From positions 124,001 to 188,000 of the forward strand of contig NZ_FOOA01000002.1 of the NCBI RefSeq assembly GCF_900113065.1: a stretch of DNA of 64,000 nt, written 5' to 3'. Position 1 is the stretch's first letter. Each line of letters starts with the position of its first letter. This DNA comes from Aureimonas phyllosphaerae. Its GTDB lineage: Bacteria > Pseudomonadota > Alphaproteobacteria > Rhizobiales > Rhizobiaceae. A program made the position numbers and the translations under genes. The notes beneath the pieces were generated by a model. That model ran no database searches. It saw only the letters and a program-made list of their open reading frames with translations, and was not told the origin of the DNA. This document shows, one piece after another, positions 7,874 through 16,092 of this stretch.

Positions 7874-8920
7874 TTACCGATTGACGAAGCTGCAGTTGCC
7901 GAGCCCGGTCCCCATCGTGACGGCAGCCCAGCGCTCGACATCCTTCATCCGGGGCCATTCGCTCAGCGCCTGAATCACCGCGTCGTTGTGAAGCGCCACG
8001 ATTTTTTCGCGTATGTCCTTCTGTTTCAGGCGGTCATCGATTTCCTGCGGTAGCGAGAAGGACGGATCGCACCACGCGCCCGGCAGGTTCTGGCAGCCGT
8101 CCGAGAATTTGCCGTCGGAGCGCATCACGCCTGGGCAAGAGATACCGATGAGCGCTGAAAGATGCAGCCCGTCCTGCTCGGCCCGGCGCGACATCTCGGC
8201 GATGCCGTCGACCAGTCGGTCCAGAAGAGCCTCGCGATCGACACCCTCCTCGGCGTGGCCCCACTTCTGGTGGTGAACGACTTCCGGCTCGGCTGACGAC
8301 GCCGGCGCGCCATTGTGGCGAACGGTGCTCCAGCGGATGTTGGTTCCACCGATGTCGACAGCAACGAAGCCTGGGGCCTCCTGGATGACGGACGAAGGGG
8401 CCGCGTAGGCCCAGCCGATCATTCCGGCCTCGTCGGGGGCATGATGCAGTCGGCTGAGCGGAACGGGCTTTCCGCCTTCTTGCAGAAGCCGTGTCGTCCG
8501 CTCGACGATTTCAGCCCCGACCAAGCCTTCCATCAAACCGCCGCCGCAGGCGATCCGTTGTGTTCCCTCCCAGTCGGCCGTGTCGAGAAACCGGACCAGA
8601 ACATCGGCCAGATGTCGGGAGAAGGTTTGGATCGCCTGATCGATGATTCGCCCCTCGGGCGTTGTCGCCCGCTCCAATAGCGCGGCATCGAGTTCGTCGC
8701 CCCCGATCTCGTGAGTTCGATCGTGCCCGAATGGAGGCGCTCCGCGAACTTCGATCCTGTGCCTTTCTTCCCGCAGAAGCTCACGGAACCGCGAACCGCT
8801 GGCCAAGTCGCCGAGGAAGGCATTGCCGGCTTGCAACGGAAGACTGTGTCCCCTGACCTCGACGAGCGGCAGCGTCTCGCCGCCGTGGCGAATTGCCGGA
8901 CTATCCGGGATCACGTTCAT
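7874..8920 (-). CDS. ROK-family sugar kinase-like protein with circularly permuted motif order
   Basis: A 348-residue protein whose parts match ROK/glucokinase folds but in rearranged order. Residues 75-172 look like the C-terminal half of a ROK kinase: a long helix (DQAIQTFSRHLADVLVRFL), IACGGGLMEG (124-132), then DEAGMIGWAY (163-172). Only afterwards comes the phosphate-binding VAVDIGGTNIRW (187-197), then GISCPG, the catalytic HNDA (311-314) and, as the very last residues, MGTGLGNCSFVNR. In standard ROK proteins DxGGT is N-terminal and GGG is C-terminal. An in-frame stop codon lies directly before the start ATG, so an upstream standard N-terminus is excluded. The substrate is unknown. It abuts the betaine island but shows no clear link to it. 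Confidence 0.7.
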   Translation of the reverse strand: MNVIPDSPAIRHGGETLPLVEVRGHSLPLQAGNAFLGDLASGSRFRELLREERHRIEVRGAPPFGHDRTHEIGGDELDAALLERATTPEGRIIDQAIQTFSRHLADVLVRFLDTADWEGTQRIACGGGLMEGLVGAEIVERTTRLLQEGGKPVPLSRLHHAPDEAGMIGWAYAAPSSVIQEAPGFVAVDIGGTNIRWSTVRHNGAPASSAEPEVVHHQKWGHAEEGVDREALLDRLVDGIAEMSRRAEQDGLHLSALIGISCPGVMRSDGKFSDGCQNLPGAWCDPSFSLPQEIDDRLKQKDIREKIVALHNDAVIQALSEWPRMKDVERWAAVTMGTGLGNCSFVNR

Positions 8921-9267
8921 TCATGGCATTCCGAACTGTTTCGTCCGAAGCCAAAACCGGTCCGAGCCCGACAGTTCCAAAAACTTTCCGCGAGGTGAGC
9001 TGCAGCGGCGCACGCTGGATGATGGAGGGCTTCGGCGACGTGTCCTACCGCGAGCCCGTCAGCTGATCTGCGAACCAGGGGCAGCAGGGAGTCAGACCTC
9101 TCCTGGAGAGCTCACGGCGTTGATCTAAGCAAGGTCGATCGCCAATCTGGTGGGCATCAGAGACTAGTCCGTCGAGAGCACATGATCCCGCGCCCGCAGG
9201 TCACTGCCGGCGACTCCTCGAACTCGGATGGACAGAAGTCTCTAGTGGACTCGGCACCAATGGACGC
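8921..9267. other. Non-coding stretch between ROK-type gene and tRNA-Arg
   Basis: No supported gene in 347 bases. It contains a perfect 13-base inverted repeat CTCTCC-T-GGAGAG at 9098-9110 and should hold the promoter of the minus-strand ROK-type gene. A 24-codon open stretch (8995-9066) has no supporting evidence as a gene. Confidence 0.55.
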
Positions 9268-9343
9268 TGGCGACCCCGGCAGGATTCGAACCTGCGACCA
9301 TCGGCTTAGAAGGCCGGTGCTCTATCCTCTGAGCTACGGGGCC
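9268..9343 (-). tRNA. tRNA-Arg (anticodon TCT)
   Basis: The reverse complement folds into a standard 76-base cloverleaf. The acceptor stem is GGCCCCG/CGGGGTC, the D stem is GCTC/GAGC, the anticodon loop is CTTCTAA and the T arm is GCAGG-TTCGAAT-CCTGC. Discriminator G and an encoded CCA follow. The anticodon TCT reads AGA/AGG arginine codons. The base of the anticodon stem has one C-A mismatch. Confidence 0.95.
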
Positions 9344-9359
9344 GAACGCGCCGGACCGG

Positions 9360-9665
9360 TCAATGCGTCCAGGGCTGTGCGCGATCGTATCGGAAGTTGT
9401 CGGAATAGGAGACCTTCGGGCGTCCGGCGATATGCTGTTCCTCGACGCGATACGGGATCCCGTTGCGCTCGGCATACTCGATCGCGAGTTCCTTGGTCTC
9501 GAACGAGAGGCGCACCTGCGAGCGCATGTCGCGCGAGGACGTATAGCCCATCAGCGGCTCGACGGTCTTCGGGTCTTCCGGCTCGTAGAGGAAGAGCCAC
9601 TCGCGGGTTCTTCCCTTGCCCGACTGCATGGCCGTGCGGGCCGGACGATAGATGCGGGCCACCAT
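9360..9665 (-). CDS. NADH dehydrogenase accessory subunit, NDUFS4-like (ETC complex I subunit)
   Basis: A 101-residue soluble protein of the ETC_C1_NDUFS4 family, the bacterial counterpart of the 18-kDa accessory subunit of mitochondrial complex I. It is found in alphaproteobacteria. Family hallmarks are ARIYRPARTAMQSGK at the start, PLMGYTSSRDMRSQVRLSF in the middle, and YAERNGIPYRV followed by SYSDNF and a terminal PWTH. The length is normal. It would sit on the matrix-side (cytoplasmic) arm of NADH:quinone oxidoreductase. It is isolated from any nuo operon and placed between two tRNA genes on the same strand. Confidence 0.93.
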   Translation of the reverse strand: MVARIYRPARTAMQSGKGRTREWLFLYEPEDPKTVEPLMGYTSSRDMRSQVRLSFETKELAIEYAERNGIPYRVEEQHIAGRPKVSYSDNFRYDRAQPWTH

Positions 9666-9709
9666 GTTCTCGCCGTCTCCGAATACGTTGTCCTGCGGTG
9701 TTCCAGATA

Positions 9710-9786
<77 letters not shown>

Positions 9787-9871
9787 ACGATCCGGAACAA
9801 TCCGAAACACAGGGCTTCTAGACGAACCGCTCCGGGCACGCAATGCGGCGTTCGCGGCCCGAACCGCCAAT

Positions 9872-10330
9872 TTAGCGTCCCTTGATCAAGGAATGCTCGA
9901 GTTTATCGCCCGCCTTCGCGCCATACGTCGCTGCTGCGCCGCCGTTGATTTCGACAACGAAGCGTACGGTCTTCCCAGACGGGATCGTTTCCAGCGAATG
10001 CGGCTTCGCGTTGCGCGCGATTCGCACGATCGTCCCGTCCTTGTCGACGAACAGCATGTCGAGCGGGATGAGCGTGTTCTTCATCCACATGCTGACGGGA
10101 CGGCTTTCGCGAAAATCGAACAGCATGCCGGTGCCCTCCGCAAGGGACTCGCGATTCATCAGGCCGATCTCGCGCTCCGATGGCGTGTCGGCGACCTCGA
10201 CCTCGATCGCGTGTGCTCCCGTTTCGGTTATCAAGGTTGCCGTATCGGCAAACGCGGCGGATGCGAGCATCAGGACCATCGCAGCGGCCGCTCCGCCAAC
10301 CTGTGCTGCCCTTGCGAAGAACGTCGACAT
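9872..10330 (-). CDS. DUF192 family exported protein
   Basis: A 152-residue protein of the DUF192 (COG1430) family, whose biochemical role is not established. It has an N-terminal signal peptide or membrane anchor (about residues 1-29, ending near ASAAFAD). Family motifs follow: SEREIGLMNRESLAEGTGMLFDF, VSMWMKNTLIPLDMLFVD and an IVEING-like VVEINGG. Its ATG shares one base with the stop codon of the upstream twin cold-shock gene (TGATG), so the two are almost certainly co-translated. Confidence 0.85.
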   Translation of the reverse strand: MSTFFARAAQVGGAAAAMVLMLASAAFADTATLITETGAHAIEVEVADTPSEREIGLMNRESLAEGTGMLFDFRESRPVSMWMKNTLIPLDMLFVDKDGTIVRIARNAKPHSLETIPSGKTVRFVVEINGGAAATYGAKAGDKLEHSLIKGR

Positions 10331-10905
10331 CAGTGGGCTCCCGGCCGGACGGGCCCGGTCAAGGGGTGGATTTCCGCCGCCATGAGACCCTTGTCGCCGT
10401 TGCCGTATCGCACGAGCACCTCCTGCCCCGGCCGGAGTTCCGCCATGCCGTAGCGACGCAGCGTCTCCATATGGACAAAAATATCTTCGGTGTCCTCCCC
10501 GCGCGAAATGAAGCCGTAGCCCTTGCTGCGGTTGAACCACTTGACAGAGGCCCGTTCCAGATCGCTCGTGGGTACCACCTGCACATGGGTACGGGCTGCC
10601 GCCGTCTGGGCCGGTGCGACGGCAGTGGAGGTATCCATGCTGAGCACACGGAAAGCCTGAAGGCCGCGCTCGCCACGCTGGATCTCGCACACGACCGTCG
10701 CGCCCTCGAGGGCGGTGGAGAAGCCGTCGCGGCGCAGACAGGTGACATGCAGAAGCACATCGTCGCCGCCTCCGTCCGGAACCACGAAGCCGAACCCTTT
10801 GGCGACATCGAACCACTTGATCCTGCCGGTGACGGTTTCGAGATCGAGCGGCCGCGTCGAACCGTCAGCTTCATGATCCATCGCGCTGGGTGCACGCACT
10901 GTCAT
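10330..10905 (-). CDS. Twin cold-shock-domain nucleic-acid-binding protein
   Basis: A 191-residue protein with two cold-shock (CSD, OB-fold) domains. The first has [14 protein letters not shown] and VLLHV as RNP motifs; the second has [14 protein letters not shown] and DIFVHM. A linker of about 30 alanine/threonine-rich residues joins them. Single-domain CspA proteins are about 70 residues, so this is a duplicated form. It should bind single-stranded RNA or DNA in the cytoplasm. I chose the ATG at 10905, with GAGGCGGA upstream. A GTG at 10929 and an ATG at 10881 are alternatives. Confidence 0.85.
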   Translation of the reverse strand: MTVRAPSAMDHEADGSTRPLDLETVTGRIKWFDVAKGFGFVVPDGGGDDVLLHVTCLRRDGFSTALEGATVVCEIQRGERGLQAFRVLSMDTSTAVAPAQTAAARTHVQVVPTSDLERASVKWFNRSKGYGFISRGEDTEDIFVHMETLRRYGMAELRPGQEVLVRYGNGDKGLMAAEIHPLTGPVRPGAH

Positions 10906-11232
10906 CGAACGTTCCGCCTCGTTCGTCACTTACGCCCGCCGCGAAGACGGCCTGACGCCGACCGTTCCAACATTCGTGCAGGACGCGTCAGCATTCGCGA
11001 TCCGTCACCATTCGTCAAACGATCACCTGAGTTTTCAGAATAGTTTGAATAGTGAGTTTGGGAATCCTCAAGCGCCCCGTTTTTCCCGTTCCGCGCAAAA
11101 AACATCGCCCGGACCCCGTGCCGCAAGCTTCGCAAAAAGTCGCAGACGTAGTGGCTGTTCCAATGGGTCGCACATTGGCGGATCGCTTCGTGCCCCTAAG
11201 TCGCAACGGAACGACGTTCTGAGCAGGATCCC
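10906..11232. other. Non-coding stretch between twin cold-shock gene and gloA
   Basis: No gene is supported. The region holds a 17-base-period imperfect tandem repeat (listed separately) close to the cold-shock gene start and an A+T-rich part around 11028-11065. It must contain the divergent promoters of both genes. Confidence 0.55.
10986..11014. repeat. Two near-identical 12-mers at 17-base period
   Basis: CGTCAGCATTCG (10986-10997) and CGTCACCATTCG (11003-11014) differ at one base. A further CATTCG lies at 10971-10976. All are upstream of the minus-strand twin cold-shock gene, so they could be regulator half-sites. Confidence 0.5.
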
Positions 11233-11673
11233 ATGCGATATCTCCATACGATGGTCCGCATCGCCGACCTCGACAAATCCCTGGATTTCTACTGCAACAA
11301 GATGGGGATGGTCGAAGTTCGCCGGACCGAAAGCCAGGCCGGACGCTTCACGCTCATCTTCCTCGCTGCGCGCGACGACGAGAGCGCGGGTCGCTCGAAC
11401 GCTGCTCCCCTTCTCGAGTTGACCCACAACTGGGATCCTGAGGACTACACCGGCGGCCGCAATTTCGGGCATCTGGCCTACGAAGTCGACGACATCTACG
11501 AGACCTGTCAGCGGCTGATGGACCAGGGCGTGACCATCAATCGCCCGCCGCGGGACGGTCGCATGGCCTTCGTAAAGTCCCCCGACAACATCTCCTTCGA
11601 ACTGCTGCAGCGTGGCGAAGCGAAACCTGCGGCGGAGCCCTGGTCCAGCATGCCGAACACCGGAACCTGGTAG
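11233..11673 (+). CDS. gloA: Lactoylglutathione lyase (glyoxalase I)
   Basis: A 146-residue glyoxalase I, which converts the methylglyoxal-glutathione hemithioacetal into S-lactoylglutathione. Likely metal ligands are visible: H5 (YLHTMVRI), the glutamate of LLELTHNWD, the histidine of [11 protein letters not shown] and the glutamate of ISFELLQ. The [13 protein letters not shown] and FLAA stretches are family-typical. Length fits the short, bacterial (Ni-type) enzyme, with a C-terminal tail of about 15 residues. An AGGA ribosome site precedes the ATG. It stands alone between non-coding stretches. Confidence 0.95.
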   Translation: MRYLHTMVRIADLDKSLDFYCNKMGMVEVRRTESQAGRFTLIFLAARDDESAGRSNAAPLLELTHNWDPEDYTGGRNFGHLAYEVDDIYETCQRLMDQGVTINRPPRDGRMAFVKSPDNISFELLQRGEAKPAAEPWSSMPNTGTW

Positions 11674-11871
11674 CATTCACTGTGAACTGAGGCCGGGCTA
11701 GCCTCGGAAACGACACAGTGCTAACGAAATAGTCATACTTCGCGGTGGGCCCCGGTATCGGGCCCGCGCTTTGGGGAAGCGAACGCGATCGAGGCGGCAG
11801 TCTTCCGAAGACCCGATCCCGGGCTTCGGTCATGGCTTGGGTGAACGGCCCTACGAGCTGACACCGAGAGG

Positions 11872-12954
11872 GTGGACGACCGGTTGACCGAACGATTTTT
11901 CTCCGCACGCGGCCTGCTGCCGCGCAAGGCACTCCTTGCAGCAACCATCTTGTCGCTGTCGCCTCTCTTGGGCGGATGCGTGTCGGCGGTGGACGAAAGC
12001 AGCGCCTTCGGCTTCTCTCAAGCGCCCGAGCCGAAGTCGGTCGAGGATGCCATCGCCCAAGCGGCAAAGGAGGGAGAGCCCGGAGGGAAGGGCAAGGAGC
12101 CCGCCAAGGTCGCCGAGGCGAATGACAGCACGCCGGCGGCATCGCCGGCCCCCCTCGATCCGACTCTGACGGCGCGCGTCGCCGAGGCGGGCGCGTCCGA
12201 AAAGACCGAAGCCGTCGTCGCTGCGGTTGCGGGAAACAGTGATACAGCCGGAGGCATCCAGCCTGGGCGCCTTCTGACTCGAACGACAGGCCCTGCCATC
12301 GCGGCCTTTGCCGCGCCGAAGAAATCGGCCGAGGCCGACCGGTCCCTCTACGCTTCGCTCTACAACCAGTCGCAGGCGAAGACACCGTTGCGAAACGCCG
12401 AGGCTGGCAAACCCGGCCGTGTGATCGTCCATCAGCGCAACGACGCCGAAACCGATATCGGCGCCAACTCGCTGCCGGGTGTCGATCCGAAGTCTCTGTT
12501 CGAGATCGGACAGCGCGCATCGGTCGATTCGGAACTGATGGACGACATCGGCAGCAGCTATCAGCTGGCCTCGCTCTCCGGCATCGCGCGACTCGCACCC
12601 AGCGGCCTCCTCATCCAGCGCGAGGATGTGGTCACCAACTGCTTTGATTCGAACCTGATGTCGCTGATCAGCCAGATCGAGCGCCGGTTCAAGCAGAAGG
12701 TCGTGATCACCTCCGGCTTCCGTTCGCCGCAGCACAATCGCCGCGTCAATGGCGCGAAGGCTTCGATGCACATGGCGTGCAAGGCGGCGGATCTGCATGT
12801 GCCGGGCGTCAACGGACAGGACGTCGCCCAGTTCGTCCGCGCCCTTCCGGGTCGAGGCGGTGTCGGAACCTACTGCCACACGGCGGCTATCCACATCGAT
12901 GTCGGCAAGATGCGCGACTGGAACTGGCCCTGCCGCCGTCGTCAATCGACCTGA
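11872..12954 (+). CDS. Lipoprotein with M15-like (YcbK/DUF882) peptidase domain
   Basis: A 360-residue predicted outer-envelope lipoprotein. An N-terminal signal ends in the lipobox LLGGC (cysteine about residue 36 from the GTG start), followed by a low-complexity Ala/Glu/Pro-rich linker. The C-terminal 110 residues form an M15-type domain: VVITSGFRSPQHN, then SMHMACKAAD (the SxHxxGxAxD zinc motif with Gly replaced by Cys), then IHIDVGKMRDW. Such proteins act on cell-wall peptides. The GTG at 11872 sits very close to GAGAGG; a TTG at 11884 is a better-spaced alternative. Confidence 0.8.
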   Translation: MDDRLTERFFSARGLLPRKALLAATILSLSPLLGGCVSAVDESSAFGFSQAPEPKSVEDAIAQAAKEGEPGGKGKEPAKVAEANDSTPAASPAPLDPTLTARVAEAGASEKTEAVVAAVAGNSDTAGGIQPGRLLTRTTGPAIAAFAAPKKSAEADRSLYASLYNQSQAKTPLRNAEAGKPGRVIVHQRNDAETDIGANSLPGVDPKSLFEIGQRASVDSELMDDIGSSYQLASLSGIARLAPSGLLIQREDVVTNCFDSNLMSLISQIERRFKQKVVITSGFRSPQHNRRVNGAKASMHMACKAADLHVPGVNGQDVAQFVRALPGRGGVGTYCHTAAIHIDVGKMRDWNWPCRRRQST

Positions 12955-13071
12955 ACCCGGCGCGCGTAGCGCACCCTCTGGCGGCGCAGCGTGCGCCGCG
13001 GCGAAAGCGTCGCCAAGGGTCACATTTCGGGTTGCACCACCAAGCGACTCGCCGTATAGACCCACTCGTCC

Positions 13072-13146
13072 GCGCCCGTCGTCTATCGGTTAGGACGCCA
13101 CCCTTTCACGGTGGAGAGAGGGGTTCGATTCCCCTCGGGCGTACCA
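13072..13146 (+). tRNA. tRNA-Glu (anticodon TTC)
   Basis: A 75-base cloverleaf with acceptor GCGCCCG/CGGGCGT (one G-U pair), D stem GTCT/GGAC, anticodon stem CCACC/GGTGG with loop CTTTCAC (anticodon TTC), T arm AGGGG-TTCGATT-CCCCT and encoded CCA. Confidence 0.96.
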
Positions 13147-13218
13147 CTCCCTTCCGTACTCGCTATGCAGTCGTAACGGCGGTCATTCGCTGCCCACGGG
13201 TCGTTGCTGCGGGCATCA

Positions 13219-15015
13219 TCAGATCGCGGGAAGCGCCAGATCGATGATGCGGAAGGTGACCTTCTCGCTGCCCTGGTAGCGGTCGATGGAGACATTCCCG
13301 GCGACGTGGACATCCTCGCCTCGACGACCCATCAGCGCGTCGCCGAGCGGCGTTCCTGCCGCGCGAAATGCGATAGCCGACGTCGTCGCGCCGTCCGCAC
13401 CCCGGAGCGTGGCGCGGATGTGGCCCCCGGAGCCGACGGCAGCGGACGACACCAGTCGATGACGTGGCATCGCAAGGATCGGCGCCGCGTGACCCGAGCC
13501 GAAGGGCCCTGCCCGCTCGATCGTGCGGACCATGTCCAGCGTCAAGCCGCGAGCGGCCAAGGCGCCGTCGACAGCCAGCGTATCCTCGGCGCGCAAGGCG
13601 TCGACGGTCGTGCGGGCGTAGGTTTCCGCGCGCAGGCGAAAGTCCGCGAGCCTCGACCGCTCGATGGTCAACCCGGCGGCCATCGCGTGTCCGCCGCCGC
13701 GGACCAACGTGCCGTCTTCGACCGCATCGCGCACGAAGCGTCCGATATCGAACCCTGCGATGGAGCGTCCCGAGCCGGTTCCGCGACCGTTGGCGTCGAA
13801 GGAGATGGCAAAGGCCGGGCGTCCGAACCTTTCCTTGAGGCGCGCGGCGATCAGTCCGACGATGCCGGGGTGCCATGTCGGTCGACCAACGACGAGGATC
13901 GGAGGTCCATCTCCTGTCCCGATCTCGGCATGGATTTCCTGTTCGGCCTCGGCGAGCATCTCACGCTCCATCGCCTGCCGTTCGGCATTCAGGAGTTCGA
14001 GTTCCGCCGCGATGTCTCGCGCTTCGACCTCGTCGCGCAAGGTCAGCAAGCGGCTTCCCAACGCGGCGTCGCCGATCCGGCCGCCGGCGTTGATGCGGGG
14101 CCCGAGCAGGAACCCGAGATGAAATGCCTCGACCGGCCCCTGTAGGCGGGCAACCTCGGCGAGAGCGCGAAGACCCGGGTTGCGCCGAGCACGCAGAACT
14201 TCCAGACCGCGAACGACCAGAGCCCGATTGAAGCCGATAAGCGGCACCACATCGCAGACGGTCGCGAGGGCTACGAGGTCGAGATCACCGAGAAGGTCAG
14301 GTAACTGCGTGGTCGATTTGCCGCGTCGACGGAGTTCGCGTGACACTGCCACAAGCGTGAGGAAGACCACGCCGGCGGCGCAAAGATGCCCCTGTCCCGA
14401 CAAGTCGTCCTGACGGTTCGGATTGACGATAGCCACCGCCGGCGGAAGATCCACACCAACCTGATGGTGGTCGAGCACTACGACGTCGGTCCCGTCGCCG
14501 GCGGCGGCCGACAGGGCGTCGAGGTTCGTCGATCCGCAGTCGACGGTAATGATCAAGGTCGCGCCCGCATCGGCCAGATCCCGCAGGGCCTTGGCGTTCG
14601 GGCCGTAGCCTTCCGTGATGCGGTCGGGAATGCGGATGTCGCAGCGCAGGCCGAAATGCGCGAAGTAGCGCTGCACCAGCGCGGCGGACGCGGCGCCGTC
14701 CACATCGTAGTCTCCGAAAACCGCAACGTTCTCCCTCCGCTCGACCGCATCGGCAATGCGTGCGGCCGCCGTATCCATCGCGGTGACTGTCGAGGGATCG
14801 GGCATCAGGTCGCGGATCGTGGGCGTTAGGAATTCCGCAGCCGCTTCGGGTGCGACGCCTCGCGCTGCCAGGATACGAGCCACGAGATCCGGCATTCCCG
14901 AGAGCTGTGCCATGCGTGCGGACGCCGCTTCCGCGCGGGGATCGAGTGCGTGGATCCAGCGGCGAGCGCCGACGGAACGTTCGACGCCGAGGAAGGTCCG
15001 TTTCAAGTCAGGCAT
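13219..15015 (-). CDS. recJ: Single-stranded-DNA-specific exonuclease RecJ
   Basis: A 598-residue 5'-3' single-strand exonuclease of the DHH phosphoesterase superfamily, acting in recombinational, base-excision and mismatch repair. The manganese-binding motifs are visible: VAVFGDYDVDGAASAAL (about residue 100), TVDCGS, VVVLDHHQVG, then the DHHA1 part with RGGGHAMAAG (about residue 445) and a C-terminal OB-like region. Length is usual. It is the promoter-distal gene of a minus-strand block with glpX 17 bases upstream. Confidence 0.96.
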   Translation of the reverse strand: MPDLKRTFLGVERSVGARRWIHALDPRAEAASARMAQLSGMPDLVARILAARGVAPEAAAEFLTPTIRDLMPDPSTVTAMDTAAARIADAVERRENVAVFGDYDVDGAASAALVQRYFAHFGLRCDIRIPDRITEGYGPNAKALRDLADAGATLIITVDCGSTNLDALSAAAGDGTDVVVLDHHQVGVDLPPAVAIVNPNRQDDLSGQGHLCAAGVVFLTLVAVSRELRRRGKSTTQLPDLLGDLDLVALATVCDVVPLIGFNRALVVRGLEVLRARRNPGLRALAEVARLQGPVEAFHLGFLLGPRINAGGRIGDAALGSRLLTLRDEVEARDIAAELELLNAERQAMEREMLAEAEQEIHAEIGTGDGPPILVVGRPTWHPGIVGLIAARLKERFGRPAFAISFDANGRGTGSGRSIAGFDIGRFVRDAVEDGTLVRGGGHAMAAGLTIERSRLADFRLRAETYARTTVDALRAEDTLAVDGALAARGLTLDMVRTIERAGPFGSGHAAPILAMPRHRLVSSAAVGSGGHIRATLRGADGATTSAIAFRAAGTPLGDALMGRRGEDVHVAGNVSIDRYQGSEKVTFRIIDLALPAI

Positions 15016-15032
15016 TCAGGGTCGACGATGCG

Positions 15033-16022
15033 TCAGCTATCGGAAGCGGTCGACGTGAGATGGCGGGTACGCATGTCACGCAACGTGCCGTTGCGCGAAT
15101 CCATGACGAGCGAATGCGTCACCGTCCGACTAGCGTAGAATCGCACACCATCGAGAAGGTTACCGTCGGTGACACCCGAGGCCGCGAAGATCACCTCGCC
15201 GCGCACCATGTCCGACAGCTTGTAGATGCGCTCGGGGTCGGTCAGGCCGAGCTTGTCCGCACGATTGCGTTTCTCGCCCGTGTTCAGTTGCAAGCGGCCC
15301 TGGATCTGGCCTCCCGTACACCGGATCGCCGCCGCCGCCAGGACGCCCTCCGGCGCGCCGCCGATGCCCATGTAGATGTCGATGCCGGTGCTCTCCGGGT
15401 CCGTCGTGTGGATCACTCCTGCCACGTCGCCGTCGCCGATCAGACGGATCGCGGCGCCGGTGGCGCGGATATCCTCGATCAGTTTGGCATGGCGCGGACG
15501 ATCGAGGATGCAGGCGGTGATGCGATCCACGGGAACGCCCTTTGCGCGGGCAAGCGCCTCGATATTCTGGCGCGGGGTCCGGTCGAGACCAACGATCCCT
15601 TCGGCGTAACCCGGTCCGATCGCGATCTTTTCCATGTAGACGTCCGGCACCACCAGCAGCGAGCCGCGCGCCGCGACCGCGATCACCGTCAGCGCGTTCG
15701 GCAGGCTCTTGGCGCAGATCGTCGTACCCTCCAGCGGATCGAGCGCGAGATCCACTTCCGGTCCTCCCAGCCCGAGGCGTTCGCCCACGTAGAGCATGGG
15801 CGCGTCGTCGCGCTCGCCCTCGCCGACCACCACCGTACCATCGATGGCCATCGCCTGCAGTTCGCGGCGCATCGCATCCACGGCCGCCTGGTCCGCCGCT
15901 CGCTCGTCACCTCGACCGCGAAGCATCGCTGCCGCGACGGCCGCCCGCTCGGTGACGCGGGCGATCTCGACCGACAGGACCCGGTCTAGCGGATCGGAGA
16001 GCTTCGAAACGTCGCTGGCCAT
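15033..16022 (-). CDS. glpX: Class II fructose-1,6-bisphosphatase
   Basis: A 329-residue GlpX-type phosphatase, which hydrolyses fructose 1,6-bisphosphate in gluconeogenesis (and sometimes sedoheptulose 1,7-bisphosphate). Signature segments are VVVGEGERDDAPMLYVGE (metal-binding glutamates), DPLEGTTICAKS (about residue 97) and IYMGIGGAPEGVLAAAAI. Length is normal for the family. It lies between hom and recJ on the minus strand with short gaps, an order I associate with Hyphomicrobiales genomes. Confidence 0.95.
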   Translation of the reverse strand: MASDVSKLSDPLDRVLSVEIARVTERAAVAAAMLRGRGDERAADQAAVDAMRRELQAMAIDGTVVVGEGERDDAPMLYVGERLGLGGPEVDLALDPLEGTTICAKSLPNALTVIAVAARGSLLVVPDVYMEKIAIGPGYAEGIVGLDRTPRQNIEALARAKGVPVDRITACILDRPRHAKLIEDIRATGAAIRLIGDGDVAGVIHTTDPESTGIDIYMGIGGAPEGVLAAAAIRCTGGQIQGRLQLNTGEKRNRADKLGLTDPERIYKLSDMVRGEVIFAASGVTDGNLLDGVRFYASRTVTHSLVMDSRNGTLRDMRTRHLTSTASDS

Positions 16023-16092
16023 CGTGCTCTGTCGCCATCCTCTACCGACGGTCGCCGCGCATACGCAGCACCGAAGGCCATCCTTGCTCGGG

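Noticed and set aside
8995-9066. A 24-codon GTG-started stretch (ends DVSYREPVS) upstream of the ROK-type gene
   Set aside because: It reads like plausible protein but is very short, has no ribosome site and matches nothing I know. It could be a gene remnant, which cannot be shown here.
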